A stretch of 64,000 nucleotides of DNA from Mucilaginibacter psychrotolerans (GCF_004519315.1 NZ_SOZE01000026.1:1-64000), one strand, 5' to 3'; counted from the stretch's first letter, positions 25,205-34,367 are shown. Notes: generated by a model not told the origin, from the sequence alone. Numbers and translations are program-made.

Positions 25205-26259
25205 GCAGGCCGAAAGTATTAGTGGCTTTTGACTCTATGCGGTACCCCAATACCGGGCTGTTCCATTTTGGGAAGAGCCTGGGGCGGGCGCTGTTGCGGA
25301 AGAATGCCGATAAGTTCGACCTGAACTTTTTCCTGCACCCCAAAACTACCGAGTTCGATGCTGATAATGTGCCCATAATACGCCTGCGCAAATACCACAA
25401 GCTGTTTTATTTCAATACCCATAAAATCGAGCTTTTCCACTTTACCGATCAGCTACCAAGATTGGCTCCGGCAAAAGTTGGCGGCAAAAAAATACTGACC
25501 ATACACGATATTAACCCCGTGCACGAAGCGCCGGGCAGCAAAGCCGAAGCCTATTACTTAAAGAAGCTGAGCAGCCACATCCGCCATTGCGATAGGGTGG
25601 TAGCCATATCGCAATTTGCTGCCAACGATGTGCTGAAGTATTTCCCGAAGATTAAAGATAAACTAAGCGTGATATACAACGGGGCAGATAAACTACAGGT
25701 AACGCCTGGTCATAGCCCGGCGTACGTTCCCAATAAGCCGTTTTTGTTCGCCATCGGTATCGTATCAGCAAAAAAGAATTTTGCTGTGCTGCCCGCCTTG
25801 CTTGCCGGAAACGATAGGGAACTTGTAATAGCAGGCATTAAAACACCATACGAAGCGGAGATTATGGCCGAGGCAATAAAGCACGGCTGCGCAGATAGGG
25901 TAACCATTACCGGCCCGGTAAGCGAGGCCGATAAAGCCTGGTATTACAGCAATTGCGAAGCCTTTGTGTTCCCCTCGATAGCCGAAGGTTTTGGCCTGCC
26001 CGTGATAGAAGCCATGCATTTTGGCAAGCCGGTATTTTGCTCCAATTACACTTCCTTGCCCGAAGTTGCCGGCGATGCAGCCTATTATTTCGATAGCTTC
26101 CGGGCAGAAGCAATGCGAAAGGTTTTTAACAAAGGCATGCAGCACTTCCACCAAAACAACGGCGCCGAAAAAGCCATAGCCCATGCCGCCAAATACAATT
26201 GGGACTATACCGCGAAACAATATCTCGCCCTATATACCGAATGTTTGGCGGGTAGGTAA
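25201..26259 (+). CDS. GT4 family glycosyltransferase
   Basis: About 352 residues, GT-B fold. It overlaps the GT9 gene by 4 bases (ATGA). The N-terminal domain includes KKILTIHDINPVHEAPGSKA. The C-terminal nucleotide-sugar domain shows SVIYNGADK, FLFAIGIVSAKKNF and the EX7E motif in PSIAEGFGLPVIEAMHFGKP. A retaining transferase acting in the cytoplasm on a lipid-linked or LPS acceptor. The frame extends six bases up to GTG 25195; ATG 25201 is more likely. Confidence 0.9.
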   Translation: MSRPKVLVAFDSMRYPNTGLFHFGKSLGRALLRKNADKFDLNFFLHPKTTEFDADNVPIIRLRKYHKLFYFNTHKIELFHFTDQLPRLAPAKVGGKKILTIHDINPVHEAPGSKAEAYYLKKLSSHIRHCDRVVAISQFAANDVLKYFPKIKDKLSVIYNGADKLQVTPGHSPAYVPNKPFLFAIGIVSAKKNFAVLPALLAGNDRELVIAGIKTPYEAEIMAEAIKHGCADRVTITGPVSEADKAWYYSNCEAFVFPSIAEGFGLPVIEAMHFGKPVFCSNYTSLPEVAGDAAYYFDSFRAEAMRKVFNKGMQHFHQNNGAEKAIAHAAKYNWDYTAKQYLALYTECLAGR

Positions 26260-26710
26260 CCTCCTGTCATCAGACCCGAGCCTGCCTGGTAATTATTATC
26301 TAAAGGCCCCACTATCTCAAGAAACCCGGTATCGAAGCGCATCGTCCGGCGAGCGGGTAACGGTAGTGGCACCAGGTGCCTGAACAAGAATTAGCCGGAC
26401 AGCAAACAGAAATGCTTCAGCAAACAACCAATTCATCATGTTGAATAATGCATTTATGCACCAAAATATATGGCTAAAATGCCTTGGATTACCGGGGGGG
26501 AACGGTTTAATGCATGCTCGCGCCATGGCAAGTAAATTTCTAAATAATATAATTTCTTGCATTTCATACCGTGTTTTCACCCTAAATTTAGGGTGAAAAC
26601 AGGTATTACTACGTATTTTTTTTTCGGAATCGGTGGCCTATCTTTATTGCGCCCCTAGACCTTATCGCAATAATAGATTGCTTAGCAGCAGCGTGCGGTA
26701 ACAAAACAAA
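26260..26710. other. Intergenic region with a perfect palindrome
   Basis: About 450 bases. The main feature is the 30-bp palindrome at 26572-26601. On the minus strand an ATG at 26456 opens a 40-codon frame (MMNWLFAEAFLFAVRLILVQ...) that looks like a signal peptide with no protein behind it; the adjacent frame continues TGFLEIVGPLDNNYQAGSG. This may be a decayed gene, but I cannot support a call. Confidence 0.4.
26572..26601. promoter_or_regulatory. Perfect 30-bp palindrome (operator candidate)
   Basis: TGTTTTCACCCTAAA followed directly by its exact reverse complement with no spacer. It lies 110 bases upstream of the small membrane protein gene at 26711. The core CCCTAAATTTAGGG is fully symmetric. 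No T-run follows, so it reads more like a protein-binding site than a terminator. Confidence 0.65.
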
Positions 26711-27025
26711 ATGGTTATTCGTATTTTAATCGTCCTCATCCTTCTGTTATCCGTTTTAAATATCATTGGCCAACCGGCTAGCGACAAGGTTGCTTCGCAA
26801 ATAGGAAAGCAACGCTTCACCAATAAAGATGCACCCGCCAGTTTGAGGCCTGTTATAGAAATCTTATCCGGCTTTACCCTTTTGTTGCTCAGCCAAAGTT
26901 ATCTTAACCGAAGGCTAAAAAAAATAAAAGCAGCATCCGCAAGGTACCGAAACAGCAAACAATTCCTACTCCGCCAAGCCGTAACTGCTACGCCTGTTTT
27001 TCCTAATTCCTGGCAACAGGCATAA
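26711..27025 (+). CDS. Small hypothetical membrane protein
   Basis: A 104-residue protein with two hydrophobic segments (VIRILIVLILLLSVLNIIG at the N-terminus; EILSGFTLLLLSQSYL near 70-85) and a basic C-terminal tail. I do not recognise it. Upstream lies the 30-bp palindrome. No clear -7 box; TATCTTTA at about 26638 is close. It ends 93 bases before the TetR gene. Confidence 0.5.
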   Translation: MVIRILIVLILLLSVLNIIGQPASDKVASQIGKQRFTNKDAPASLRPVIEILSGFTLLLLSQSYLNRRLKKIKAASARYRNSKQFLLRQAVTATPVFPNSWQQA

Positions 27026-27070
27026 TCACTCTATTGTTACTTTAATTTTTCATAAAACACATCTTTTTAC

Positions 27071-27102
27071 TTGATAAATAAATGAACATTCATTTATATT
27101 TG
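27071..27102 (+). promoter_or_regulatory. TetR-gene promoter with internal palindromic operator
   Basis: TTG (27071-27073), a 21-base spacer, exact -7 box TATATTTG (27095-27102). The spacer contains ATAAATGAA-CA-TTCATTTAT (27078-27097), a perfect 9-bp inverted repeat with 2-base centre, of typical TetR operator size. It overlaps the -7 box, predicting autorepression of the gene starting at 27119. Confidence 0.75.
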
Positions 27103-27118
27103 TTGCGAACCATAATAT

Positions 27119-27709
27119 ATGCGCATAAGAGACAACAACAAAGAACAACTGGTTAAGGAAAAAGCCATTGCGCTCATCGTAACGGGCGGACTCGAGGGCT
27201 TCAGTATGAACAAGTTGGCCAAGGCCTGCGGCATCTCTGTGGCTACGCTTTATATTTATTATAAAGACCGCGACGATCTCATTATCAACATCGCATCAGA
27301 AAGCGGCAAGCTATTCAGCGATGCGCTTATCCGGGATTTCGACCCGGACGCTTCTTTTGAGGACGGCCTGCGTGTACAGTGGAAAAACCGTTACCGGTTT
27401 ATGAAAGAACACCCCCTACTGAATATGTTTTTTGATCAATTGCGGAGTTCGAGCTACCAGGAGAAGTTTCTTGCCGGTTTCCTTACAGAATTCAAGCAGC
27501 TAATGGGCAAATTCATGCACAACGTAATAGCGCGGGGCGAGATAGAATTGGTTTCTTTTGAAACCTACTGGTCGGTAGCGTTTTCGCCCCTTTATGCCCT
27601 CATCCGATTCGATAATGAAGGTAAAAGTTTGGATGGCAAACCCTTTAAACTTACCGACGACGTGCTATGGGAAACTTTTAGACTGGTTGTGAAAGCCCTT
27701 AAAAAATAA
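27119..27709 (+). CDS. TetR/AcrR family transcriptional regulator
   Basis: 196 residues. The N-terminal HTH is classic: GFSMNKLAKACGISVATLYI then YYKDRDDLI at about 28-56. The C-terminal ligand-binding region is divergent and rich in aromatic residues. It is the first gene of a regulator / small protein / MFS group on one strand and has an operator-like palindrome in its own promoter, so it most likely represses itself and the efflux genes until a ligand binds. Confidence 0.92.
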   Translation: MRIRDNNKEQLVKEKAIALIVTGGLEGFSMNKLAKACGISVATLYIYYKDRDDLIINIASESGKLFSDALIRDFDPDASFEDGLRVQWKNRYRFMKEHPLLNMFFDQLRSSSYQEKFLAGFLTEFKQLMGKFMHNVIARGEIELVSFETYWSVAFSPLYALIRFDNEGKSLDGKPFKLTDDVLWETFRLVVKALKK

Positions 27710-27833
27710 TTCGGCAGGCTGATACAACGTTTTGCGGCATCAATCGTCAACAGGGGTAAGCGGGAGGAAAAAAGAAAAGAGCATCGTTGTCCAATTGTGA
27801 GCGAGACGATAGTTAAAACATAAACTGAATACA

Positions 27834-28058
27834 ATGGAAGATTTTTACCACATACTGCTCTTTAAAACCAATATCAGCAGCGAGGCGGATAAGGCTTCGG
27901 TATGCGCCATGCTGGGCAATACGCCCGGCCTGGAAAAATGGAGCGTAGATATTGAGGATGAAGACTGCGTGCTGCGGGTGATATCGCGCACCCTGCGGCA
28001 CGCGCAAATCATAGAACTGATAACCCAACACGGCTATAATTGCTGTGAATTACTATAG
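27834..28058 (+). CDS. Small ferredoxin-fold-like (HMA-like) protein
   Basis: 74 residues: MEDFYHILLFKTNISSEADKA, GLEKWSVDIEDEDCVLRVIS, HAQIIELITQHGYNCCELL. The beta-alpha-beta-beta-alpha-beta pattern and the GLEKWSVD...HGYNCCEL ending resemble heavy-metal-associated domains, but the CxxC metal loop is absent. It sits 5 bases before the MFS gene, between it and TetR. It may be a sensor or accessory protein; function is unknown. Confidence 0.65.
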   Translation: MEDFYHILLFKTNISSEADKASVCAMLGNTPGLEKWSVDIEDEDCVLRVISRTLRHAQIIELITQHGYNCCELL

Positions 28059-28063
28059 CAACC

Positions 28064-29347
28064 ATGCAAGCACAACAGCCCCCGGTGCCTTTTACAGGCT
28101 ACCAAAAATTCGTGATATTTGTTTTAGCCATCACCCAGTTTACCGTGATACTGGATTTTATGGTGATGAGCCCACTCGGCGATATGCTGATGAAATCGTT
28201 AAGCCTACAGCCGCGGGCCTTCGGCATAGCGGTATCGGCATACGCGTTCAGCGCGGGCATATCAGGCTTACTCACCGCAGGCTTTGCCGATAGGTTCGAC
28301 CGTAAGAAACTCCTGCTATTCTTTTATTGTGGTTTCATCGTAGGCACCGTATTTTGCGGCATGGCGCATTCCTATGTGGCCTTGGTAGCTGCGCGCATCA
28401 TCACCGGGCTGTTCGGCGGGGTTATCGGCTCGGTTTCTATGGCCATTATTACCGATATCTTCAGTCTGCAGCAACGCGGCCGCGTAATGGGTTTTATACA
28501 GATGGGCTTTGGTGCCAGTCAGGTTTTAGGCATACCTATCGCCCTATACCTGGCCAACCTGTTTCGCTGGGAGGCACCCTTCTGGATGGTGGCGGCCATA
28601 GGCACGGCCGCAGTTACAGCCATTGCCATATACCTAAAACCGATAACGGCGCACCTGGCCATTCAGAAAGATAAATCGGCCCTGTTGCACTTGTGGCATA
28701 CCGCCGCCAAGCGCGATTACCAGGTAGGCTTTGCGGCTACGGCCCTGCTATCTATCGGCGGCTTCATGATGATGCCCTTCGGTACCGCCTTTGCAGTGAA
28801 TAACCTGAAGATACCCAATGCGGATTTGTTCAAACTGTTCATGGTATCTGGCCTTAGCACACTGGTAATTATGCCCGTTGTGGGTAAGTTGAGCGACAGG
28901 ATAGACAAGTTTAAGATCTTCATGGCAGCATCGGTATGGACCATGATCATGTGTGTAGTGTACACCAACCTTGGTCCTACCCCGCTTTGGCTGGTAATGA
29001 TACTGAACGTGCTGATGATGATGGGCGTAATGAGCCGCATGGTACCATCCAGCGCACTCACCAGCGCCATCCCCGATATGGCCGACCGCGGCGCGTTCAT
29101 GAGCATCAATTCCTCATTGCAGCAAATTGCCGGCGGCATAGCAGCCGTGGTGGCCGGAATGATCGTAACCAAAAAAACAAATTACAGCCCGCTGGTGCAC
29201 TACGACGTAGTGGGCTACGTCATCGTAGTGATATCGGTATTGAGCATCTTAGGCATGCTGCGCGTGGATAAACTGACCAAGAAAAAGATGGCAAGCAAAA
29301 ATGTAGTGATGCCAGAGGCGGAAGCGGTGCTGAGCGAGGGGATGTAG
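28064..29347 (+). CDS. MFS transporter, AraJ-like efflux
   Basis: A 427-residue transporter with about 12 membrane helices. FTVILDFMVMSPLG in TM1, then GFADRFDRKKLLLFFYCGF (motif A) and AARIITGLFGGVIGSVSMAI are typical of the AraJ/drug-efflux branch. The context, with a TetR regulator and a small partner protein upstream, supports inducible export of a toxic compound. An inverted repeat element follows. Confidence 0.9.
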   Translation: MQAQQPPVPFTGYQKFVIFVLAITQFTVILDFMVMSPLGDMLMKSLSLQPRAFGIAVSAYAFSAGISGLLTAGFADRFDRKKLLLFFYCGFIVGTVFCGMAHSYVALVAARIITGLFGGVIGSVSMAIITDIFSLQQRGRVMGFIQMGFGASQVLGIPIALYLANLFRWEAPFWMVAAIGTAAVTAIAIYLKPITAHLAIQKDKSALLHLWHTAAKRDYQVGFAATALLSIGGFMMMPFGTAFAVNNLKIPNADLFKLFMVSGLSTLVIMPVVGKLSDRIDKFKIFMAASVWTMIMCVVYTNLGPTPLWLVMILNVLMMMGVMSRMVPSSALTSAIPDMADRGAFMSINSSLQQIAGGIAAVVAGMIVTKKTNYSPLVHYDVVGYVIVVISVLSILGMLRVDKLTKKKMASKNVVMPEAEAVLSEGM

Positions 29348-29374
29348 TTAAGTAGGAAGTATATAAATCATCCG

Positions 29375-29485
29375 TCATGCCGAACTTGTTTCGGTACCCC
29401 ATCATAAGAGTAACCACGATGCTTAACCGCTTTGCATCCCGCCTACCTGCCGTGTGGGGTTCTGAAACAAGTTCAGAATGACGGG
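29375..29485. repeat. Dispersed inverted-repeat element (GTCATnCnGAACTTGTTTC type), copy 1
   Basis: The left arm CGTCATGCCGAACTTGTTTC then GGTACCCCAT is the near reverse complement of the right arm (TGGGGTTCTGAAACAAGTTC then AGAATGACGG), about 25 of 30 positions. The inner CCCATCATAAGAGTAACC also occurs, slightly changed, in the copy at 32372-32491. No transposase. Confidence 0.75.
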
Positions 29486-29503
29486 AGAGTTTATTTTACG
29501 TCT

Positions 29504-29535
29504 CCGCAGGGACTCTTTGAAAAAGGACCCTGCGG
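29504..29535. repeat. GC-rich hairpin
   Basis: CCGCAGGG, a 16-base loop, CCCTGCGG: a perfect 8-bp stem between the MFS gene and a convergent gene, right after the repeat element. There is no T-run, so I do not call it a terminator. Confidence 0.45.
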
Positions 29536-29573
29536 CGGTGGTACATTCGACTTAGTTTGTCTTGGGGCTTTTT

Positions 29574-30152
29574 TCAGTAATTCACCCGGTACCAATTCGT
29601 ATCCAATTTATTGTAGCCTTCGCTTTTACCAGCGGCAATCCGTTCTTCTATTTCTTTTATTTTATCGGGATCGTTGGTATACAGAAATGCAGAGTAATGG
29701 TCGAGGTATCCGGCGTTAATCAAAAACTCAACAGACACAGTTTTATCGTCTGATTTTTCTACACCAAGGTAATTATTACCGTTTGAGATTGGCGGAAAAT
29801 ACCGAGCCGATAAACGCCCTCCTTCAAGGCTTCCCTTTTTTACCTGCTCCACTATTTCGTTTCTCGTACCCCTTCTTAATTTCCAGTCGAGATATTCGAT
29901 TAAATCTTCGCTAAGCAATGCTGCTATGCCCAAACCTATACCTACAAAGCAACCAACTCTGATGAATGGCGTATTTGATTCTTTGTGCCGAAGTTTGATG
30001 ACAAGATAAACGGATAAGGCAAACCCCACCGCCATGTACGGAGGCAGGAATAACATCGCCCGGAAGCCGCTACAATAATAATAGATGAACGGCCCCTGTA
30101 GCAGCCCCATCAATAGAATAATACAAGTGATAATGGTTTTGGTTGTTTTCAC
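29574..30152 (-). CDS. Hypothetical membrane protein
   Basis: 192 residues: three hydrophobic segments in the first 90 (TIITCIILLMGLLQGPFIYY; LFLPPYMAVGFALSVYLVI; IRVGCFVGIGLGIAALL), then a soluble domain of about 100 residues with charged and aromatic residues (GRLSARYFPPISNGNNYLGV, VSVEFLINAGYLDHYSAFLY). I do not recognise a family. It is divergent from the S9 peptidase gene. Confidence 0.6.
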   Translation of the reverse strand: MKTTKTIITCIILLMGLLQGPFIYYYCSGFRAMLFLPPYMAVGFALSVYLVIKLRHKESNTPFIRVGCFVGIGLGIAALLSEDLIEYLDWKLRRGTRNEIVEQVKKGSLEGGRLSARYFPPISNGNNYLGVEKSDDKTVSVEFLINAGYLDHYSAFLYTNDPDKIKEIEERIAAGKSEGYNKLDTNWYRVNY

Positions 30153-30297
30153 GCCCTAAGTTACGTTTCTGCCTGCCAAGCATGTCGTAAATTTTAAACT
30201 CTTTGCGCGCTCTTTGTGCCAATCCGTTTGCAAATCTTTGCGCCCATTGTGTTTAAAAACCCTTATATTCACGTTTCATAACCTCTATCGCCGCACA

Positions 30298-32367
30298 ATG
30301 AAAAAAATACTTATCCTCACCCTTACTATATCTGCCGCTATGGCCGCAAACGCACAGCAAAAATTCGATCCGCCAAAAACAAACGCTATACCCGTTACCG
30401 ATACCCTGCACAACGTTATCCTTACCGATAACTACCGCTGGCTGGAAGATAAAAAAGATGCCCAGGTTATCGATTGGACCAAAAAACAGCACGATTACGG
30501 CGTAGACTACCTGGCGAAAACCCAAAAGGTGCACCCCGACTTAAAGGAGAAGATTGCTGCCTACCTCAATATGGATTACGAAGGCCCGCTGAACAACGTG
30601 GGCAAACGCGTTTTCCAAACCGTTAAGCTGAAGGGGGATAAGCAAGGCCGCACCTACACCATCCTCAACGGCAAAAAGATTTTGATATGGGATCCTGTAG
30701 TACTTGATAGCACCGGGAAAACATCAACCAGCGGCATCAATTATACTTACGATGGCGAACGTGCGGCCATCAGTGCGCAAAAAAGCGGTGCCGAGGTAAA
30801 CACTGTTTACTTTATTGATACCCGCACCGGCAAGCAAATACACCCGCCGCTGAACAACGTATTCGGTTTCCAATGGACCAAAGACCAGCAGCACGCCTAC
30901 ATTACCCTGCGCAGCCAGGAAGACGTAGACAAGCAGGCGCCCCTTAAAACCTACCTGCTGAAAATTGGCGACCCGATAGATAAAGCCGTGTTTATAGGTA
31001 CCACCAAAGATGCTAAGGACAACTACTTTATTTACGATAACCGCTACAGCGATGTTACCTTTAGCGGAGATGGCGACTTCTACTCCAACAGCCTCAAGAT
31101 ACGCCCTACCGGCAGCCTGAAAGATGGCCGCCTGATTTACAGCAGCAAGAAATTCTCTGCCTACCCAGAAGCCATTGGCGATAAGCTGTACATGCTCACC
31201 AACGATAACGCGCCCAACTACCGCCTGATGGTGGCCGATAAAGCAAAGCCCGACTACAAATACTGGAAAACCCTTATCCCCGAAGGCAAAACCGTGATAG
31301 AGAACTGCGTTTTCACCAAGAACAGCATCATTGTACAGGACAAGCACGACCTGGTGAGCCGCCTCACCATTTACGACCTTAACGGCAAAAAGCTGCGCGC
31401 CATGCCCCTGCCCGAGCAAGGCAGCATAGGCAGCGTAAGTTACGACCGCGACCTGGATTCGGTTTATATATCGCTGGTTACTTTTACTTCTACCCCAAAA
31501 ACCTACGTCGCATCACCCGCCGACTACAAATGGCGTTTGTTTTACCAAAGGCACCTGCCGGTAGATATGAGCAACATTGTAGGCGAGATAAAATTTTACA
31601 CGGGTAAAGATGGCAGCCGCGTGTCGGCATTCGTAATACACCGCAAGGACATTAAGCTCGATGGCAACAACCCGGTTTTACTCACCGCTTATGGCGGTTT
31701 TCAGTCGGGTATAAAACCGCGATACTATGGCTTTTATGCACCTTTCGTAAACGCGGGCGGTATCGTTGTAGAGCCGGGCATCCGCGGTGGCGACGAGTTT
31801 GGCGAGCAATGGCACCTGGACGGCATGCTGGCCAAAAAACAAAACAGCTTCGACGATTTTTACGCTTGCGCCGAGTGGCTCGTGCGCGAGAAATACACCA
31901 ACACCACCAAAATTGTGGCCCTTGGTGGCAGCAACGGTGGCCTGCTGATGGGCGCAGCCGCAACCCAACGGCCCGACCTGTTCAAAGCCATCGTTTGCGA
32001 AGTGCCCCTGCTGGATATGCTGCGCTACCATAAATTCCTGATAGCCCGTTACTGGATACCCGAATACGGCGCAGCCGAGAATGCGGAGCAGTTTCAATGG
32101 TTGCTGCGTTACTCGCCTTACCATAACATCCGCGCGGGCGTAAACGTACCACCTATGCTGGTAACCGCCGGCGCCAACGATACACGGGTTGACCCTATGA
32201 ACGCCAAAAAATTCGTAGCTGCCCTGCAAAACAACCCCGGCCAGGTAAGTCCCATCATCCTCCACATGGATTTCGATAGCGGCCACGGCAGCGGCCAAAG
32301 CACCCAGCAATCCATAGATAACTGGACGTTTATTTTTGAGTATGTGATGAACCAGTTGGGGATGTAA
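30298..32367 (+). CDS. Prolyl oligopeptidase family serine peptidase (S9A), exported
   Basis: 689 residues from ATG 30298 (MKKILILTLTISAAMAANAQ signal peptide). The N-terminal part (NYRWLEDKKDAQVIDWTKKQ) and beta-propeller precede an alpha/beta-hydrolase domain with the nucleophile in ALGGSNGGLLMG, the Asp in GANDTRVDPMNAKK and the His in DFDSGHGSG. It cleaves proline-containing oligopeptides; the signal peptide places it in the periplasm. The longer frame to 30214 adds an unlikely polar leader. Confidence 0.93.
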   Translation: MKKILILTLTISAAMAANAQQKFDPPKTNAIPVTDTLHNVILTDNYRWLEDKKDAQVIDWTKKQHDYGVDYLAKTQKVHPDLKEKIAAYLNMDYEGPLNNVGKRVFQTVKLKGDKQGRTYTILNGKKILIWDPVVLDSTGKTSTSGINYTYDGERAAISAQKSGAEVNTVYFIDTRTGKQIHPPLNNVFGFQWTKDQQHAYITLRSQEDVDKQAPLKTYLLKIGDPIDKAVFIGTTKDAKDNYFIYDNRYSDVTFSGDGDFYSNSLKIRPTGSLKDGRLIYSSKKFSAYPEAIGDKLYMLTNDNAPNYRLMVADKAKPDYKYWKTLIPEGKTVIENCVFTKNSIIVQDKHDLVSRLTIYDLNGKKLRAMPLPEQGSIGSVSYDRDLDSVYISLVTFTSTPKTYVASPADYKWRLFYQRHLPVDMSNIVGEIKFYTGKDGSRVSAFVIHRKDIKLDGNNPVLLTAYGGFQSGIKPRYYGFYAPFVNAGGIVVEPGIRGGDEFGEQWHLDGMLAKKQNSFDDFYACAEWLVREKYTNTTKIVALGGSNGGLLMGAAATQRPDLFKAIVCEVPLLDMLRYHKFLIARYWIPEYGAAENAEQFQWLLRYSPYHNIRAGVNVPPMLVTAGANDTRVDPMNAKKFVAALQNNPGQVSPIILHMDFDSGHGSGQSTQQSIDNWTFIFEYVMNQLGM

Positions 32368-32371
32368 GAAA

Positions 32372-32491
32372 CGCACGTCCTGCCGAATTTATTTCGGTAT
32401 CCCATCAGAAAAGTGGCCGGCTTGCAATGTGAGTTAGCACAGTGGCTACTCTTCTGATGGGGTCTTGAAACAAGTTCAAGATGACGAATTT
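32372..32491. repeat. Dispersed inverted-repeat element, copy 2
   Basis: The left arm (GTCCTGCCGAATTTATTTC, GGTATCCCATCAGAAAAGTG) and right arm (CTCTTCTGATGGGGTC, TTGAAACAAGTTCAAGATGA) are near reverse complements. The same ends occur at 29375-29485. It lies between the convergent S9 peptidase and ABC transporter genes. Confidence 0.75.
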
Positions 32492-32531
32492 TGATTTGCA
32501 AACTGCCACTCCAAACTGCCACTTTTCTCCC

Positions 32532-34367
32532 CTACTTATACCCCGCCGCCTGCAAATTAAACAACTCTGCATACCTGCCGCCTTTGGCCAATAGCACTTC
32601 GTGGCTGCCTGTTTCGGCAATTTCTCCGTTTTGGAGTACGAGGATACGGTCGGCCATGCGGACGGTGGAGAAGCGGTGCGATATCAATACCGCCATGCGG
32701 CCCTTGGTGAGTTCGGCAAAGCGTTGGAACACTTCGTATTCGGCGCGGGCATCCAGTGCGGAGGTAGGCTCGTCCAGTATCAGCAGTTGCGCATCGCGCA
32801 TGTAGGCGCGGGCAATGGCTACTTTTTGCCATTCGCCGCCGGAGAGTTCGGCACCATCAAAAAAGCGTTTGCCCAGCATTTGCCCGTAGCCGCCGGGCAG
32901 CCTTTGCGCCAATTCATCGGCGAGGCTTTGTTTAGCTGCTGCCTGTATCAGTTCGATATTATCCTTTTCGGCAATGTTGCCTGCGGCGATGTTTTGCGAA
33001 AAGGTCATCTGGTAACGCAGGTAATCCTGGAAGATGATGCCCGTGTTGAGCCGTAACTCGGTGAGGTCATATTCCTTCAGGTCGTGCCCGTCCAGCAATA
33101 TGCGGCCTTCGGTTGGGTCGTACAAGCGCGAGAGCAGTTTCACCAGGGTGGTTTTGCCTGCTCCGTTTTCGCCTACCAAAGCCAGCTTTTCGCCGGGGAA
33201 GAGCGTAAAGTTTAAATGGCGGTTTGCCCAGCGGTCGGAGTGGATGTATTTGAACCCCACATCCTCAAATACAAAGCCCTGCATCACCGGATTGGGGAAG
33301 GGCAAAGGCTTTGCGGGCGGATGGATGCGCGGCTTGATCTCGAAGAACTCGAAAAAATCGCGCAGGTAAACCGCGCCTTGCGATACCGCCGTAAAACGGG
33401 TGAGGATAGCCTCCAGCAAGGTGCGCAACTGCCGGAACGAGCCCGCCAAAAACGTCAGTTCGCCAATGGTGATATTGCCGGCAATGGTACGGGCGATGAT
33501 AAAAACGTAAGCGCCGTAATAGCCTGCACTACCCAGCAAGGCAAAAAAAGTACCCCAACCGGCCCGTTTGATCACGATGCGCCGGTTATCCCGGTAAAAC
33601 ATATCCGACAGCGTTTTGAACCGGGCGATGATGAATGCCGATAAATCGAACATCTTGATCTCCTTGGCGGTTTCATCGCTTGCGCCGAGGTAACGCAGGT
33701 AATCCAGTTCGCGCCGTTCGGGTGTTTGGCTGCGGCTAAGCGCGTAAGTCTGGTCGTTAAAGTACGATTCGCCCAAAAACGCGGGTAGGATAGTTACCAG
33801 CAGCAACAGGATAAGCCAGGGGTTAAAGGCCATTAAGCCTGCCGCCAAAAAGCCCATCGTAATGAGGTCCTGCAATTGGCTCAGCACCTGCGACAGCAAT
33901 ACGGTACGGCCTACGGTTTGCTGCCGGGCGCGTTCCAACTTGTCATAAAAAACGGCATCTTCAAATTGGTCAAGGTCCAGAGTTGCTGCGTGGTTCATGA
34001 TCTTTACGGAGGTGTGGTTAGCGAACAGGTCGCCCAGCAGGCTATCCATCAGCGTAATGCCCCGGCTCAGCATGTCAGACAGTATCACCAGCCCAAACTC
34101 AAGCCCCAGCAATTCCCATACGCGGGTATGCGGCAGGGTATTGTGCGCATTGTTCAGCAGCATAACCTGGTCTATAATTAGCTTGCCTACGTACAAAATC
34201 AACAGCGGCAATGCCGATTTGATGAAACGCAGCAATATGTTGGCCAGCATCATGGCCGGGCCGGTTTCATAAACCAGCTTAAAAAAAGCAGGCAAATTGT
34301 TTAAGGCGGCTAATCGCTCCTTAAGGGTTAATGTGGGTATTTTCTTTACGGGTGGGCGCTCTTTCAA
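32532..34367 (-). CDS. ABC exporter, fused permease-ATPase
   Basis: 611 residues: a six-helix type-1 ABC membrane domain (about 25-330), then the nucleotide-binding domain with Walker A GENGAGKTTLVKLL, Q-loop GIIFQDYLRYQ, signature LSGGEWQKVAIARA and Walker B LLILDEPTSALDA, with H-switch LISHRF. A half-size exporter that should form a homodimer. Substrate unknown; the membrane domain resembles generic lipid/peptide exporters of Bacteroidota. It is transcribed alone. Confidence 0.92.
   Translation of the reverse strand: MKERPPVKKIPTLTLKERLAALNNLPAFFKLVYETGPAMMLANILLRFIKSALPLLILYVGKLIIDQVMLLNNAHNTLPHTRVWELLGLEFGLVILSDMLSRGITLMDSLLGDLFANHTSVKIMNHAATLDLDQFEDAVFYDKLERARQQTVGRTVLLSQVLSQLQDLITMGFLAAGLMAFNPWLILLLLVTILPAFLGESYFNDQTYALSRSQTPERRELDYLRYLGASDETAKEIKMFDLSAFIIARFKTLSDMFYRDNRRIVIKRAGWGTFFALLGSAGYYGAYVFIIARTIAGNITIGELTFLAGSFRQLRTLLEAILTRFTAVSQGAVYLRDFFEFFEIKPRIHPPAKPLPFPNPVMQGFVFEDVGFKYIHSDRWANRHLNFTLFPGEKLALVGENGAGKTTLVKLLSRLYDPTEGRILLDGHDLKEYDLTELRLNTGIIFQDYLRYQMTFSQNIAAGNIAEKDNIELIQAAAKQSLADELAQRLPGGYGQMLGKRFFDGAELSGGEWQKVAIARAYMRDAQLLILDEPTSALDARAEYEVFQRFAELTKGRMAVLISHRFSTVRMADRILVLQNGEIAETGSHEVLLAKGGRYAELFNLQAAGYK

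Noticed and set aside
26317..26580. Minus-strand frame of 87 codons with a hydrophobic start
   Set aside because: The protein-like part is only a signal-peptide-like stretch and the frame breaks at once; I noted it under the intergenic entry instead.
29432..29753. Frames of 63-95 codons after the MFS gene
   Set aside because: They overlap the repeat, the hairpin and the end of the opposite-strand membrane protein gene.
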